Below are positions 21,393-30,459 of a stretch of 33,360 nucleotides of DNA, piece by piece. The translations under genes were made by a program, and so were the position numbers. The number at the start of each line of letters is the position of its first letter. Position 1 is the stretch's first letter. Where the stretch lies: positions 1 through 33,360 of IMG/VR virus record IMGVR_UViG_3300017742_000049. The stretch is one strand, 5' to 3'. Below the pieces are notes generated by a model that was not told the origin of the DNA, did no database searches, and saw only the letters and a program-made list of their open reading frames with translations. The stretch comes from a virus.

Positions 21393-21477
21393 GGGACGGT
21401 GGCGGAATTGGTAGACGCACCAGACTTAAAATCTGTCGAGTATTATGCTTGTGAGGGTTCAAGTCCCTCTCGTCCTA
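21393..21477 (+). tRNA. tRNA-Leu(UAA)
   Basis: The acceptor strands GGGACGG and TCGTCCT pair with two G-T wobbles, followed by discriminator A. Other landmarks are a leucine-type D-arm (GGCGGAATTGGTAGACGC), an anticodon stem CAGA/TCTG with loop CTTAAAA giving anticodon UAA, a long variable arm as expected for class II tRNAs, and a T-arm GAGGG-TTCAAGT-CCCTC. The 3' CCA is not encoded. A UUA-reading tRNA fits the AT-rich phage codon use, where TTA is common, better than a GC-richer host would. Confidence 0.93.
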
Positions 21478-21480
21478 TAT

Positions 21481-21488
21481 TATAAATA
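21481..21488 (+). promoter_or_regulatory. T4-type late promoter (TATAAATA)
   Basis: Full consensus, 3 nt after the tRNA and 25 nt before the ATG at 21514. Transcription should start near 21494. Confidence 0.75.
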
Positions 21489-21513
21489 ACACAGGATTCT
21501 TTTTGTATATAAA

Positions 21514-21870
21514 ATGAACGAATTAAATGATTTACCTTCGGGTTTGAGCTTTGGATTGACACTGGAACAAGAAGATCAATTGAGTAAGTGGTTAGACGAA
21601 CAAAACCAAGTTATTGTTGAAGAACAATTAAAGTCTGAAGAATTTACTGAAATTCAAAAAGAGATTCAACAAAAATCTTTGGATACTGGTACTCCAATTC
21701 CAATTTATGATATGAACGCTGGATATTTTACTATTAGCTTTACACCTACGGGTTGGGGTAATCGTATTTACGTTCACAATCATTTTACAGGGAAATCTTT
21801 TAAATTATTTGACTATGAAGATTTTCAAAAACAATTGGGTGAAGCCACTAACGAAACGGAAAAGGTATAA
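21514..21870 (+). CDS. Hypothetical late protein, 118 aa
   Basis: The first 60 residues are helical and acidic (LTLEQEDQLSKWLDEQNQVIVEEQLKSEEFTEIQKEIQQKS), possibly a coiled coil. The second half is beta-like and aromatic (GYFTISFTPTGWGNRIYVHNHFTGKSFKLFDYEDF). No family is recognised. It has a perfect late promoter motif 25 nt upstream, and the stop codon at 21868-21870 overlaps the late motif of the next gene. The context suggests a virion protein or a chaperone for the large fibre protein that follows, by analogy with small chaperone genes beside fibre genes, but this is inference. Confidence 0.65.
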   Translation: MNELNDLPSGLSFGLTLEQEDQLSKWLDEQNQVIVEEQLKSEEFTEIQKEIQQKSLDTGTPIPIYDMNAGYFTISFTPTGWGNRIYVHNHFTGKSFKLFDYEDFQKQLGEATNETEKV

Positions 21871-21873
21871 ATA
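21866..21873 (+). promoter_or_regulatory. T4-type late promoter for the 1753-aa fibre gene (TATAAATA)
   Basis: Full consensus overlapping the stop codon of the 118-aa gene; the ATG at 21916 lies 42 nt after it. Confidence 0.75.
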
Positions 21874-21915
21874 GTTTTGATTAGAAAAACGATAAAATAA
21901 AGGGCTCTTTCAAAC

Positions 21916-24900
21916 ATGGCGCTAACTCAAGTAACAACTCGCGGTATTTCCAAGGGCGTTGAAATTGTTCTGTCAAGCGGTCTTACTGGAGATCCATCAC
22001 TTGCTTGGAGCGGTGATGAATCAACTGGTTTGTACTCCAGCGCGACGGGTTACACTGATTTCACGACAACTGGAACAACCATTCTAAGTATTGGACCTAA
22101 TGGAATTAATTTTCCTTCTGGTGCAGCAACTCCTTTCTTATTTAACGGAAGTCCTATTGTAACATTCAACTCTGGTAGTTTGAATGTAGCCAGTGGAAAA
22201 CAATTTATCGTACCACAAGGAAGTGTTTCTGCACCTTCTATTGCTTATGAGGGAGATACTGATACTGGTGTATTCAGTTCTGGTGATGGACAAATTGATT
22301 TCGTTTCCAATGGTGCTATAAAACTTTCAGTTAACGCATCTGGTCTTGTTCTTCCTACTGGATCAACTGGATCTTCGATTAATATTACAAATAGTCTTAG
22401 AAATATTTACGTCAGTGCGAATGATACTCTTGCAACTGACTCTCTTACAAATAATGGTAGAAGTTTAAACCGTCCATTCAAATCTATTGAAAGAGCGTTA
22501 TTAGAAGCTGCTGTACAGTCTTGGCAAAACGGTCCTGGTGATGAAGCCGGTGAATATGGTGCTGACTTGTTTGAATATTTTACTATTATTATCTTTCCTG
22601 GTGAATATAACATTGATAACCGTCCAGGTGATGCAACAAACGCTGGTGTACTAGTAAAAACTAGTTACACTGATGAAACCTTGATGGAAAACATTTACAA
22701 GTTAAATGCTGTAGATGGTGGTGTTATTGTTCCTCGTGGTACTTCACTTGTAGGTCTTGACCTTAGAAAGACCATTATTCGTCCTAAGTACGTTCCTTCT
22801 CCTGTTGACAATTCTGCAGCAAGAACTGCTTTATTCCGTGTAACAGGTGGTTGTTACTTCTGGCAGTTTACGGTAAAAGATACAATTCTTGGAAATAACA
22901 CATATAAGAGTGCATCATCAACTTATACTGGTACTGGTGCAGATGTTATGCCTGCATCTCACCACAAACTAACAGCATTTGAATATGCAAGTTATCCAGA
23001 TTTGGATACTTATTATTCCAAGATTGATAAGTATAGTGTTTTAGATGATATTGTACTTCAAGGTAATAGATTTGGTGATGCAAGAGATCTTATCATTGCT
23101 AACAAGAAATTTATTGCTGAAGTTGCTGTAAGTAGAATGCTTACAAACTTCTCATCATTCAGTGTTCCTGGTGGTAGAGTTAATTGTGAAGATGACATTG
23201 AGGATGTTCTTGAAGCAGTTGGTTTTAACGTTGCATATGGTGCAAACAGTAAAGTCTGGGATGCTGCTAATTTGTATGTAAATGGCGGTGCTCTTCAACA
23301 TTTAGTGGGTGAAGAAACTGAATCTATTTACGCTTTCAACCAGGCAAGAAACATTGCATTGGAAGTTATCAATAATGTGAGTGTCACAGTTCAATCAGGT
23401 GATACGACTTTAACTCAAGTTAAAGATTTAACAATTACTGCTGATCCAACTACTGGTTCTAATACTGATGCTGCTTCCTGTGCAAACGTAAAATCTGCGA
23501 TCACAAACATGTTCGCTCTGGTTACAGATACTATTACAACTCCATCTAGTCTTTCTGGTGTAACTAGAACAACTCCTGCTGTTGCCCCTGCTTCCGAAGA
23601 TTATATTCAGAGAATTGAAGAAAATAGAATTGTTGGTTCTCTTGCACAAGCAAGTACTGCTGATACTGTTGCATCTGCATCTCCTTACATCTTCAATGTA
23701 TCTCTTCGTTCTACTTTCGGTCTAAATGGTTTGCATGCTGATGGTTCTAGGGCGACTGGATTTAAGTCGATGGTTCTTGCCCAGTACACTGGAATTGGAC
23801 TGCAGAAAGATAACCGTGCATTCTTAGGAACTAACACTTCACAGGGAATTGTCCAGACAAACGCTGATGGTAATGAGTATAGAATTGATCCAGATTCTGT
23901 CTATAGAGATAGTTGGAGACACTTCCACATCAAGGCATCTAATGATGGATTCCTTCAAGTAGTTTCTGTTTTTGCTGTTGGTAATGCAGATCACTTCCTT
24001 GCTGAGACTGGTGGTGATATGTCCATCACAAACTCAAACTCCAACTTTGGTAACGTTGCTTTGAAGTCTGTTTCACACAGACCCCAATCATTTACTCAAG
24101 ATTCTGGTGGTTTCATTATTGGTGTTACTCCACCAAGAGGTATTGATCCTGAGAAAGATAATCTAGTTAGTTTGTCAGAAATTGATGTCGGTCAAACTGT
24201 AGACGCTTATAATGCACTTTCCAATTCTAACAAAGGTAATTTTAAGAGAATTTATATTAAAATTGGTGGACTGAGTGAAATTAAGGAAAGTGATATTCCT
24301 GAGTTCTACACTACAAATTCATCTGATGTAGTAACAAAGGCAGAATTACTTGTAAGTGGTCTTGATTATAACCTTGGCAAAAGAAATTATTCGGATAATA
24401 GTCCAGAAGCAGTTTATGCTTTCTTGCCTGCAACTCCAACTGATGCAACCTCTAAGTTATTTGGTGCTAGATTAAGACCCAGAGATGCATCTATTGACCC
24501 TGCAGTATCTCAGAATAGTGTTTCTACAAAAAATGATGTTCGTTCTTTCTACGCTTGGGAATATTCACAGACCGTAAATGGTGAAGATCTTGGTCGTGTA
24601 TGTTTATTGGTTAATGATAATCGTGCTTCTGGTTCTTCAACGATTACTGGTATTCCACAATCGTTTAGTGTAACTCAAGGTGGTAGTAATACATATAGTG
24701 ATATTCTTACTACAACAACGATTATTGTTGACGCTAAAGTATCCGACTCTAGTGGTAATGATGTTGCTAACCCAACGCAATCATCACCAATTAAAGTTAA
24801 TGTTACCGTTGACGGCACAAGCAAACAGATTACTGGAGTAACAATTTATAATCCTAATTCTAATAACCTTGAAGCAGGTTCTTTATTCGCTGTTGGTAAT

Positions 24901-27177
24901 AATTTGAGACTTCTCGATGGTGTTGGTACTGGACTTGGAACTAGAGGTCCTTCTGGCGCACCTATTCCAGTTATTCAAGTTGGTAGTATTACCAGTGAAA
25001 CTGGTGTTTCTTTCTCTGCAGGTAACATCAAACCAATTGGTTACATTCCGTTCTCCTCTATTGGTACAAGATATTACCCTATCGATACAGATGATGCTTT
25101 AACTGCTCAAACTGCATCTGAGTTATCTCTTTTAAGAAGATTAACTCAACGAGTTGATACAAACGGTGATAATCAGACTTCTGATGGTGGTGCTGATCAA
25201 TTTGAATTTGGTACTAATACTTCTGCTAATATTTACATCAAACGTATTGCTGACAATAGAAGTGCATCTGGTAATGGTGAACTTGTCTGGAGAGCAATCT
25301 ATAAGATGCCAAAAGGTGTAACTGGTTCACAGGAACTCAGACCACCCGAAGCAAGATTTACTCTGCAACTTAGAGATAATGCTGCCGTATATCCATTTAC
25401 TTATGATGGATCCAATAACTTCCCCAGATCTTATTACATCTATAAAGTAGAACCTCTTATTGAGTACAAGTATACTCAAAGAGACGGTTATTACATGTTG
25501 ACTTTGTTGGATGGAAATATTTACACTAAATCTGACAATAGTACATTTGGCAACACTGTTGAATATGGTGTACAAACAACAGCTGGTGATGGTTATACAG
25601 TTGCTGATACTACAATCACTGGATTTGGTCTTTCACAAAATATCAACTATCTCTATCCAGAAACTGATTTAGATAATCCGAAATGGAATCCACGTCCATC
25701 TCTCTCCAAGTATAGAGAGGATGTTGGTAATACTCTACCAATTGATGATAGTCTTGCATCACATGGTTATGACAGAATTACTCAATACTCGATTACTTCT
25801 GAAGGTATGAGAGGATTTATCAACAATATTCTTGGTGGTGGATCTATTACAGCAAATCTTACCAATGAACTGAATCTTACCACATACTTCGGTGCATCTA
25901 GTGTTTCTGAAACCAAGATGATCGAACCTTACACGGCTGCTGCTGATAATGTTTACGGTAAAAACAAACCAATTGTTACTGCATTTGCGAATGATATTCC
26001 TACTTTCAGTGATAGAAACGTACTCTTTGGTGCTAACGTAACATCGAGTGCAACTGCTGGTGTTCCAGTTAACCTACACAGACCTTCTATTCTCCGTGCA
26101 TCTGGTCATACATGGGAATATGTTGGTTATGGTCCTGGTAACTATTCAACTGGTCTGCCAAGATTCCAAACTAAAGTTCTTTCGTTGCAACAGCAAGTTA
26201 ACGCACAACAGATTGAATCTTCTGGTGGTTTCGTTGCCTCTTCTGGTACAAACTCTAACGGTGATTTCTTTATTGGTAATCAAGTTATTGATACTAAAGG
26301 TAACCAGTCCAGTACTCTTAACTTCCCTAAAGTTAAGACATCTGCCGAAAACAAATTGATTGACTTTGATGACATTGGTTCATTATCTTCCAACTCTTCT
26401 GCTTCTTCGTTTAATCCATCGTCCTTTAGTGCAACACTAACTGAATCTCTTGCAAGTCTACAACAAGCACAGAAAAACAGCTTTAAGACTTTAAACCTGG
26501 ATGCAGATAGTGCCACAATTGGAACACTTAAGATTACATCAACACTTGATATTGCATCTACTGTATTCCAAACTGCTGGTAATTATCCTGCTGCATCTCA
26601 AACCGATGTTGGTTTTACACAAAGAGCACAACAGGATTGGTTCAATCTTAATAAAACTACAGCAGATTGGACTGCACAAGCAAACAGATTCATTTCACCT
26701 AAAGACCTTGATGATTGGGCAAATAAAAACGCCTTTATCACCACAGTTCCTGCTGATTGGCCACTTGCACTTGCAGATATTCCTGCCCTTGCATCTTTCA
26801 CAGTCAATAATGCAGGTAATGTTACCGATACTGCTTCGTTAATTGTATCTTCTAACTTTAATATGACCCCATTGGGAAGTATTACTGATGCAAGATGGTA
26901 TGATACTTCTAGTACAGTTACAAAACTAGTTTTAGGTTCAATCTCTAACTTATCGGATTATAATGGTAGAAGTGGTGCTGTGTATGTCACATATCCATCC
27001 GAAGTAAAACTTGGTTCTATTCTTCCCGAAAACGTTTGGAGTCCAGTAGATTTAAACTGGAGAAGTATTGATGATTTGACTGGACAACCAGTTACTTATC
27101 TAAAAGGAACTGTGTTCTTAGTTACCTACTATATAAGTGGTGGCAAGATGGTTTATGTTACTAACGTCATCAGCTGA
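21916..27177 (+). CDS. Large tail fibre-like structural protein, 1753 aa
   Basis: This is the largest gene of the window. The first 150 residues hold two copies of a repeat: PSLAWSGDESTGLYSSATGY at about 26 and PSIAYEGDTDTGVFSSGDGQ at about 106, each followed by a hydrophobic strand and GPNGINFP or NASGLVLP. This repeat is common in fibre proteins of marine phages. The rest is Ser, Thr, Gly and Asn rich and beta-like, with a few helical stretches such as NNGRSLNRPFKSIERALLEAA (about 180), which resembles the start of right-handed beta-helix domains, and FPGEYNI. It should be a long structural fibre or baseplate-attached protein. No enzymatic motif was seen. The next gene starts 12 nt on. Confidence 0.8.
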   Translation: MALTQVTTRGISKGVEIVLSSGLTGDPSLAWSGDESTGLYSSATGYTDFTTTGTTILSIGPNGINFPSGAATPFLFNGSPIVTFNSGSLNVASGKQFIVPQGSVSAPSIAYEGDTDTGVFSSGDGQIDFVSNGAIKLSVNASGLVLPTGSTGSSINITNSLRNIYVSANDTLATDSLTNNGRSLNRPFKSIERALLEAAVQSWQNGPGDEAGEYGADLFEYFTIIIFPGEYNIDNRPGDATNAGVLVKTSYTDETLMENIYKLNAVDGGVIVPRGTSLVGLDLRKTIIRPKYVPSPVDNSAARTALFRVTGGCYFWQFTVKDTILGNNTYKSASSTYTGTGADVMPASHHKLTAFEYASYPDLDTYYSKIDKYSVLDDIVLQGNRFGDARDLIIANKKFIAEVAVSRMLTNFSSFSVPGGRVNCEDDIEDVLEAVGFNVAYGANSKVWDAANLYVNGGALQHLVGEETESIYAFNQARNIALEVINNVSVTVQSGDTTLTQVKDLTITADPTTGSNTDAASCANVKSAITNMFALVTDTITTPSSLSGVTRTTPAVAPASEDYIQRIEENRIVGSLAQASTADTVASASPYIFNVSLRSTFGLNGLHADGSRATGFKSMVLAQYTGIGLQKDNRAFLGTNTSQGIVQTNADGNEYRIDPDSVYRDSWRHFHIKASNDGFLQVVSVFAVGNADHFLAETGGDMSITNSNSNFGNVALKSVSHRPQSFTQDSGGFIIGVTPPRGIDPEKDNLVSLSEIDVGQTVDAYNALSNSNKGNFKRIYIKIGGLSEIKESDIPEFYTTNSSDVVTKAELLVSGLDYNLGKRNYSDNSPEAVYAFLPATPTDATSKLFGARLRPRDASIDPAVSQNSVSTKNDVRSFYAWEYSQTVNGEDLGRVCLLVNDNRASGSSTITGIPQSFSVTQGGSNTYSDILTTTTIIVDAKVSDSSGNDVANPTQSSPIKVNVTVDGTSKQITGVTIYNPNSNNLEAGSLFAVGNNLRLLDGVGTGLGTRGPSGAPIPVIQVGSITSETGVSFSAGNIKPIGYIPFSSIGTRYYPIDTDDALTAQTASELSLLRRLTQRVDTNGDNQTSDGGADQFEFGTNTSANIYIKRIADNRSASGNGELVWRAIYKMPKGVTGSQELRPPEARFTLQLRDNAAVYPFTYDGSNNFPRSYYIYKVEPLIEYKYTQRDGYYMLTLLDGNIYTKSDNSTFGNTVEYGVQTTAGDGYTVADTTITGFGLSQNINYLYPETDLDNPKWNPRPSLSKYREDVGNTLPIDDSLASHGYDRITQYSITSEGMRGFINNILGGGSITANLTNELNLTTYFGASSVSETKMIEPYTAAADNVYGKNKPIVTAFANDIPTFSDRNVLFGANVTSSATAGVPVNLHRPSILRASGHTWEYVGYGPGNYSTGLPRFQTKVLSLQQQVNAQQIESSGGFVASSGTNSNGDFFIGNQVIDTKGNQSSTLNFPKVKTSAENKLIDFDDIGSLSSNSSASSFNPSSFSATLTESLASLQQAQKNSFKTLNLDADSATIGTLKITSTLDIASTVFQTAGNYPAASQTDVGFTQRAQQDWFNLNKTTADWTAQANRFISPKDLDDWANKNAFITTVPADWPLALADIPALASFTVNNAGNVTDTASLIVSSNFNMTPLGSITDARWYDTSSTVTKLVLGSISNLSDYNGRSGAVYVTYPSEVKLGSILPENVWSPVDLNWRSIDDLTGQPVTYLKGTVFLVTYYISGGKMVYVTNVIS

Positions 27178-27189
27178 GGGGATTAAAGA

Positions 27190-29865
27190 ATGTCAACGGA
27201 TTTAGGTTTTTGGACCAAAGTTAAGAGAACAGTTGCTGGAGGACAGTCCAGCAACGCTCTTAAAGTAGATGCAATTTTTGCTACAGATGATTCTGGTAGT
27301 ATGAATTCATACCTCTCATGGGAGGATGATCCTGCAGCAGTTGATGCTTTTAATAAAGCATTATCTTCTGCTGGGATCGGCGCACAAAATTTGGAAATTT
27401 TAGATAGTAATAATTCTAATAGAATTTCTAGAACATTTTTTGCGTCTTATAAACAACAAGTTGTTTCTAACCTTCTCTTGGTTAGAACAAGTGCTGATTT
27501 AGCTGGTTCTGGTATTGCTTTAGACGATGCTTTTACAGTTAAAAGGTCTGGTACTGTAGTTGGTACTGCTGGTGATTATATTGTTTACGCTTGGGATAAA
27601 AGAGAAAATTATTATAATAGTTCGGAAATTTTTAATGAACTAGTTTTTCAGGGCCTTAATAATCAAGGTGCTGGTATTCTTGATAATGTTCTTGTAGGTG
27701 ATACACTTGAAAGTGTTGGTGGTACTGCTTATGGTACTGTAACTGAAGTTATTCAGTTGAATAATCCATATCTATATTATGTTGAAGGAGACTTGCGTCT
27801 TAGATATTTTTGGGCGAGAAGAGCAGGTCCAACTGGTACATATGTAAAGAACTCTTCAAATGGTGGTTCTACTGGTGCAAACTCTGAGGATGCATTTGGT
27901 ATTATTCATAAGACGATTGGTGTAAATCTTAATTGTACTGTAAATCAACAAGGTCAACAGGTTTGTGATGACTTTAAACCACAGGCATCATCTAAATTAG
28001 TATTCGTTGCAAATACCAATGAACATGATACTGCAATGCCTTTTAGTTTAGATTCTACCAGAGATCTACTATTAACCTATAATGGTGTATTTGTTGGTAA
28101 TATTGGTGGATATGGCCTAAATTATGGACCTGGTATTTTACCTCAAGTTAGAAATGCTGCTGACTATAATGGTGGATCGAATGGTGTAAGTGCTGCTGAC
28201 CCAAGAGGATTCCAACCAATTGATGATTATGTTTCTGATGTTACTGCAGAAACTCTTAGTCCTATTACTGCATTAGATGGTATTCCTGATGGATGGTATC
28301 GTGGTGTTGAATTTGAAATTAAAGATGTAGAAACTACAAATTCTAGTGCTGCAGTTCAAGCAAGAACTAGACCTAAAGTAAGACTAGATCTTAAAGTTGG
28401 TACTCCATCTGGCGGTGCAAATAAAACTGTTACTGTTTTAAAAGTTGTATTTCCTGGTTATGGGTTTGTTGTTGGTGATACTATTACACCACCATCATCT
28501 TCTACAACAACATTTGGTGCTTTACACGACATTCTTATTCTTAAAGTTGCAAGAGTAAAAGATATTTACTACGGTAGTGCATCAAAGAAAATTTTCTCTG
28601 GGGTATATACCAAAGACTATAATCGTATGGTATTTTTAAATGATGTTGGTCGTCCAGCAGCATTTACTGTTGTTTCTGGTGGTACTGGTTATACTGCAAC
28701 TACAAATACCGCCATTGCATATCCTTTTGATACTGCATCTGGATTTAATAATTCTGGTGATGGACTAAATGCAACTGTTGATTTAACTGTCAATGGTAGT
28801 GGTGTTGTAACCGCAGCTGCATTGAATGCAAATGGTAATGATCTTTATAATGATGGAGATCGTTTAATTGTTGCTAATGCAACTGCTGGTGAAGTTCTTA
28901 CATTAGATGCAGGTAGTTTGGTCGGTGGTAGTGGATATTCAAATGGAACTTCTATTGGAACTACTAATTTAAGTGATCTTGCTGATGGTCTTGGTGCTAC
29001 AGTTGATATTACTGTTAATGGTAGTGGTGCAATCACTGCTGTCACACTGAATGCTGGTGGTATTAATTATGTAGCAGGTGATGTTCTTGAAATTGCTGGT
29101 GGAACTGGTGGAACAATTACTGTTGCTACTGCTAAAGAAGATTGTATTATTCAAGTTAATGGTTTAACTAATGTACCTGTAGATTCAAATTCGTATAACG
29201 TACCTAGAGAAAGAGCATATCTAGTTAAAGATCTCAACCTCATCACTAGAAACAATGATCCACCAACAGGATCTGTTCCTCAAACTGGTGGTGTTGCAGT
29301 TACTGCTGCAAATCAGTTTACTGTATCTGCAACTGCTGGTTCTAATGTATTAACTGTTACAGCAACTGGAACAGGAGCATCTGTTGGTAATCTCTCTGTT
29401 GGTAATGAAATTTGGAACAATGCAAATACTACCAATAATGGTAGTAAAGGTGGTAATAATCCATTTACATTGAATCCAGCAGTTCCATGGGATGTTAAAG
29501 TAACAGCAATTAGTGGTAATAATATCAGTATGAGTGCAGCTGCTAATGCTACTGCTAGTGTCACAGTTTATATTGGTACTAGATTGGTATCTTCTAATGG
29601 TTGGAGATGGGATCATACTACTCTCGCAAGAGAAACTGGTGGTGCTATTTTCTTCCAAGTTGGACCTTTTGCCAATGTCATTGGTAATGCCCCTGCTGGT
29701 ATTGCTTATTGGGATACCAGTGGTGGAATCAATAATTATGGTAGTCATGCTTGGGAAACTGTTGCTATCTTTGGTAATCTTGGTGCTTCAACCCCTGATT
29801 ATCGAATTCAGTTTGGTAGATCTATTGGTAAAACAGTAGGTGAATATTTATTCAAGACTGCCTGA
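27190..29865 (+). CDS. Tail fibre-like protein with N-terminal VWA-like (MIDAS) motif
   Basis: Residues 26-38 read VDAIFATDDSGSM. This is the first strand and DxSxS metal-binding motif (Asp33, Ser35, Ser37) of a von Willebrand factor A domain, followed by a helix DPAAVDAFNKALSSAGIG as in VWA proteins. The remaining VWA motifs are not clear. The middle and C-terminal parts are beta-rich. Two tandem repeats at about 497 and 579 each hold GGTGY/GGSGY, then ATVDLTVNGSGVVTAA or ATVDITVNGSGAITAV, then a GD-x-L strand, a repeat type seen in cyanophage fibres. VWA domains bind proteins or glycans via a divalent metal, so this may be an adhesin. It is 891 aa long, with GGGGA at 27177-27181 as ribosome binding site. 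Confidence 0.75.
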   Translation: MSTDLGFWTKVKRTVAGGQSSNALKVDAIFATDDSGSMNSYLSWEDDPAAVDAFNKALSSAGIGAQNLEILDSNNSNRISRTFFASYKQQVVSNLLLVRTSADLAGSGIALDDAFTVKRSGTVVGTAGDYIVYAWDKRENYYNSSEIFNELVFQGLNNQGAGILDNVLVGDTLESVGGTAYGTVTEVIQLNNPYLYYVEGDLRLRYFWARRAGPTGTYVKNSSNGGSTGANSEDAFGIIHKTIGVNLNCTVNQQGQQVCDDFKPQASSKLVFVANTNEHDTAMPFSLDSTRDLLLTYNGVFVGNIGGYGLNYGPGILPQVRNAADYNGGSNGVSAADPRGFQPIDDYVSDVTAETLSPITALDGIPDGWYRGVEFEIKDVETTNSSAAVQARTRPKVRLDLKVGTPSGGANKTVTVLKVVFPGYGFVVGDTITPPSSSTTTFGALHDILILKVARVKDIYYGSASKKIFSGVYTKDYNRMVFLNDVGRPAAFTVVSGGTGYTATTNTAIAYPFDTASGFNNSGDGLNATVDLTVNGSGVVTAAALNANGNDLYNDGDRLIVANATAGEVLTLDAGSLVGGSGYSNGTSIGTTNLSDLADGLGATVDITVNGSGAITAVTLNAGGINYVAGDVLEIAGGTGGTITVATAKEDCIIQVNGLTNVPVDSNSYNVPRERAYLVKDLNLITRNNDPPTGSVPQTGGVAVTAANQFTVSATAGSNVLTVTATGTGASVGNLSVGNEIWNNANTTNNGSKGGNNPFTLNPAVPWDVKVTAISGNNISMSAAANATASVTVYIGTRLVSSNGWRWDHTTLARETGGAIFFQVGPFANVIGNAPAGIAYWDTSGGINNYGSHAWETVAIFGNLGASTPDYRIQFGRSIGKTVGEYLFKTA

Positions 29866-29871
29866 TAAATA
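29864..29871 (+). promoter_or_regulatory. T4-type late promoter (GATAAATA)
   Basis: GATAAATA overlaps the stop codon of the 891-aa fibre gene and lies 22 nt before the ATG at 29894. It would start a transcript for four small structural genes. Confidence 0.6.
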
Positions 29872-29893
29872 GTTAAAATAGTATATTCTGAAC

Positions 29894-30121
29894 ATGGCCA
29901 CTACAATCAAGCCAAAAAGAAAATTTACATCGGGAGCTCCTGCCCTATCTGACTTAGAGAGGGGGGAACTCGCTGTAAATACTGCAGATCAAAAGATTTA
30001 TATGAGAAATGAAGCTGGTGGTGCCACACCTGCAAATGATCAGGTAGTAACTGTTGCTGGTTTTAGTGCAGTTGGTGCTAGTATTGATGATGCAATCGTT
30101 ATGGCAATTGCCCTCGGATAA
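29894..30121 (+). CDS. Short fibre-associated structural protein
   Basis: The 75-aa product has TSGAPALSDLERGELAVNTADQKIYMRNE, the L-x-x-GELAVNT-D-x-K-Y pattern found at the N-termini of many phage fibre and hyaluronidase-like proteins, where it forms part of the attachment or trimerisation region. Here it stands alone as a tiny protein, so it may be an adaptor that links a fibre to the tail, or the remnant of a longer fibre. It ends 4 nt before the next gene, and both are probably made from the late promoter at 29864. Confidence 0.7.
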   Translation: MATTIKPKRKFTSGAPALSDLERGELAVNTADQKIYMRNEAGGATPANDQVVTVAGFSAVGASIDDAIVMAIALG

Positions 30122-30125
30122 GTAA

Positions 30126-30458
30126 ATGGCTAATACATTTAAAAGTTATACAAAAGCAAACATCGGAACAACAATTACCGATGCTTATACTGTACCTAGT
30201 GCAACTACGACAGTTTGTATTGGTATTAACGTGTCTAATACATCTGGTGATCAGATTTTTGTTGATATTAAAATTGACAAATCATCTGGTTCTGCAGATG
30301 ACATTTATTTGATTCGTAATATGCCACTACCTAATGGTGCATCTTATGAATTTATTGCTGGTAGTAAACTAGTTTTAGAAACTGGTGATAAAATTCAAAT
30401 ATTATCAACATCAGTAACAAGTGTTGATTGTTTAGTCTCAGTATTGGAGCAGACCTAA
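30126..30458 (+). CDS. Small beta-sandwich-like structural protein
   Basis: The 110-aa protein is entirely beta-like: TTVCIGINVSNTSGDQIFVDIKIDKSSGSADDIYLIRNMPLPNGASYEFIAGSKLVLETGDKIQILSTS. The pattern of VxVxNTSG, a LPNG turn, LVLETGD and a closing VSVLEQT is seen in small virion proteins of marine phages that decorate fibres or baseplates. The assignment to the virion rests on this pattern and on the neighbours. It follows the 75-aa gene by 4 nt, and the next ATG is 1 nt after its stop. Confidence 0.65.
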   Translation: MANTFKSYTKANIGTTITDAYTVPSATTTVCIGINVSNTSGDQIFVDIKIDKSSGSADDIYLIRNMPLPNGASYEFIAGSKLVLETGDKIQILSTSVTSVDCLVSVLEQT

Positions 30459-30459
30459 T

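Noticed and set aside
25327-29748. Several antisense and out-of-frame open frames in the large fibre genes
   Set aside because: They follow from the biased Ser/Thr/Gly/Asn codons of the fibres; none has a start signal, and their products are low-complexity.
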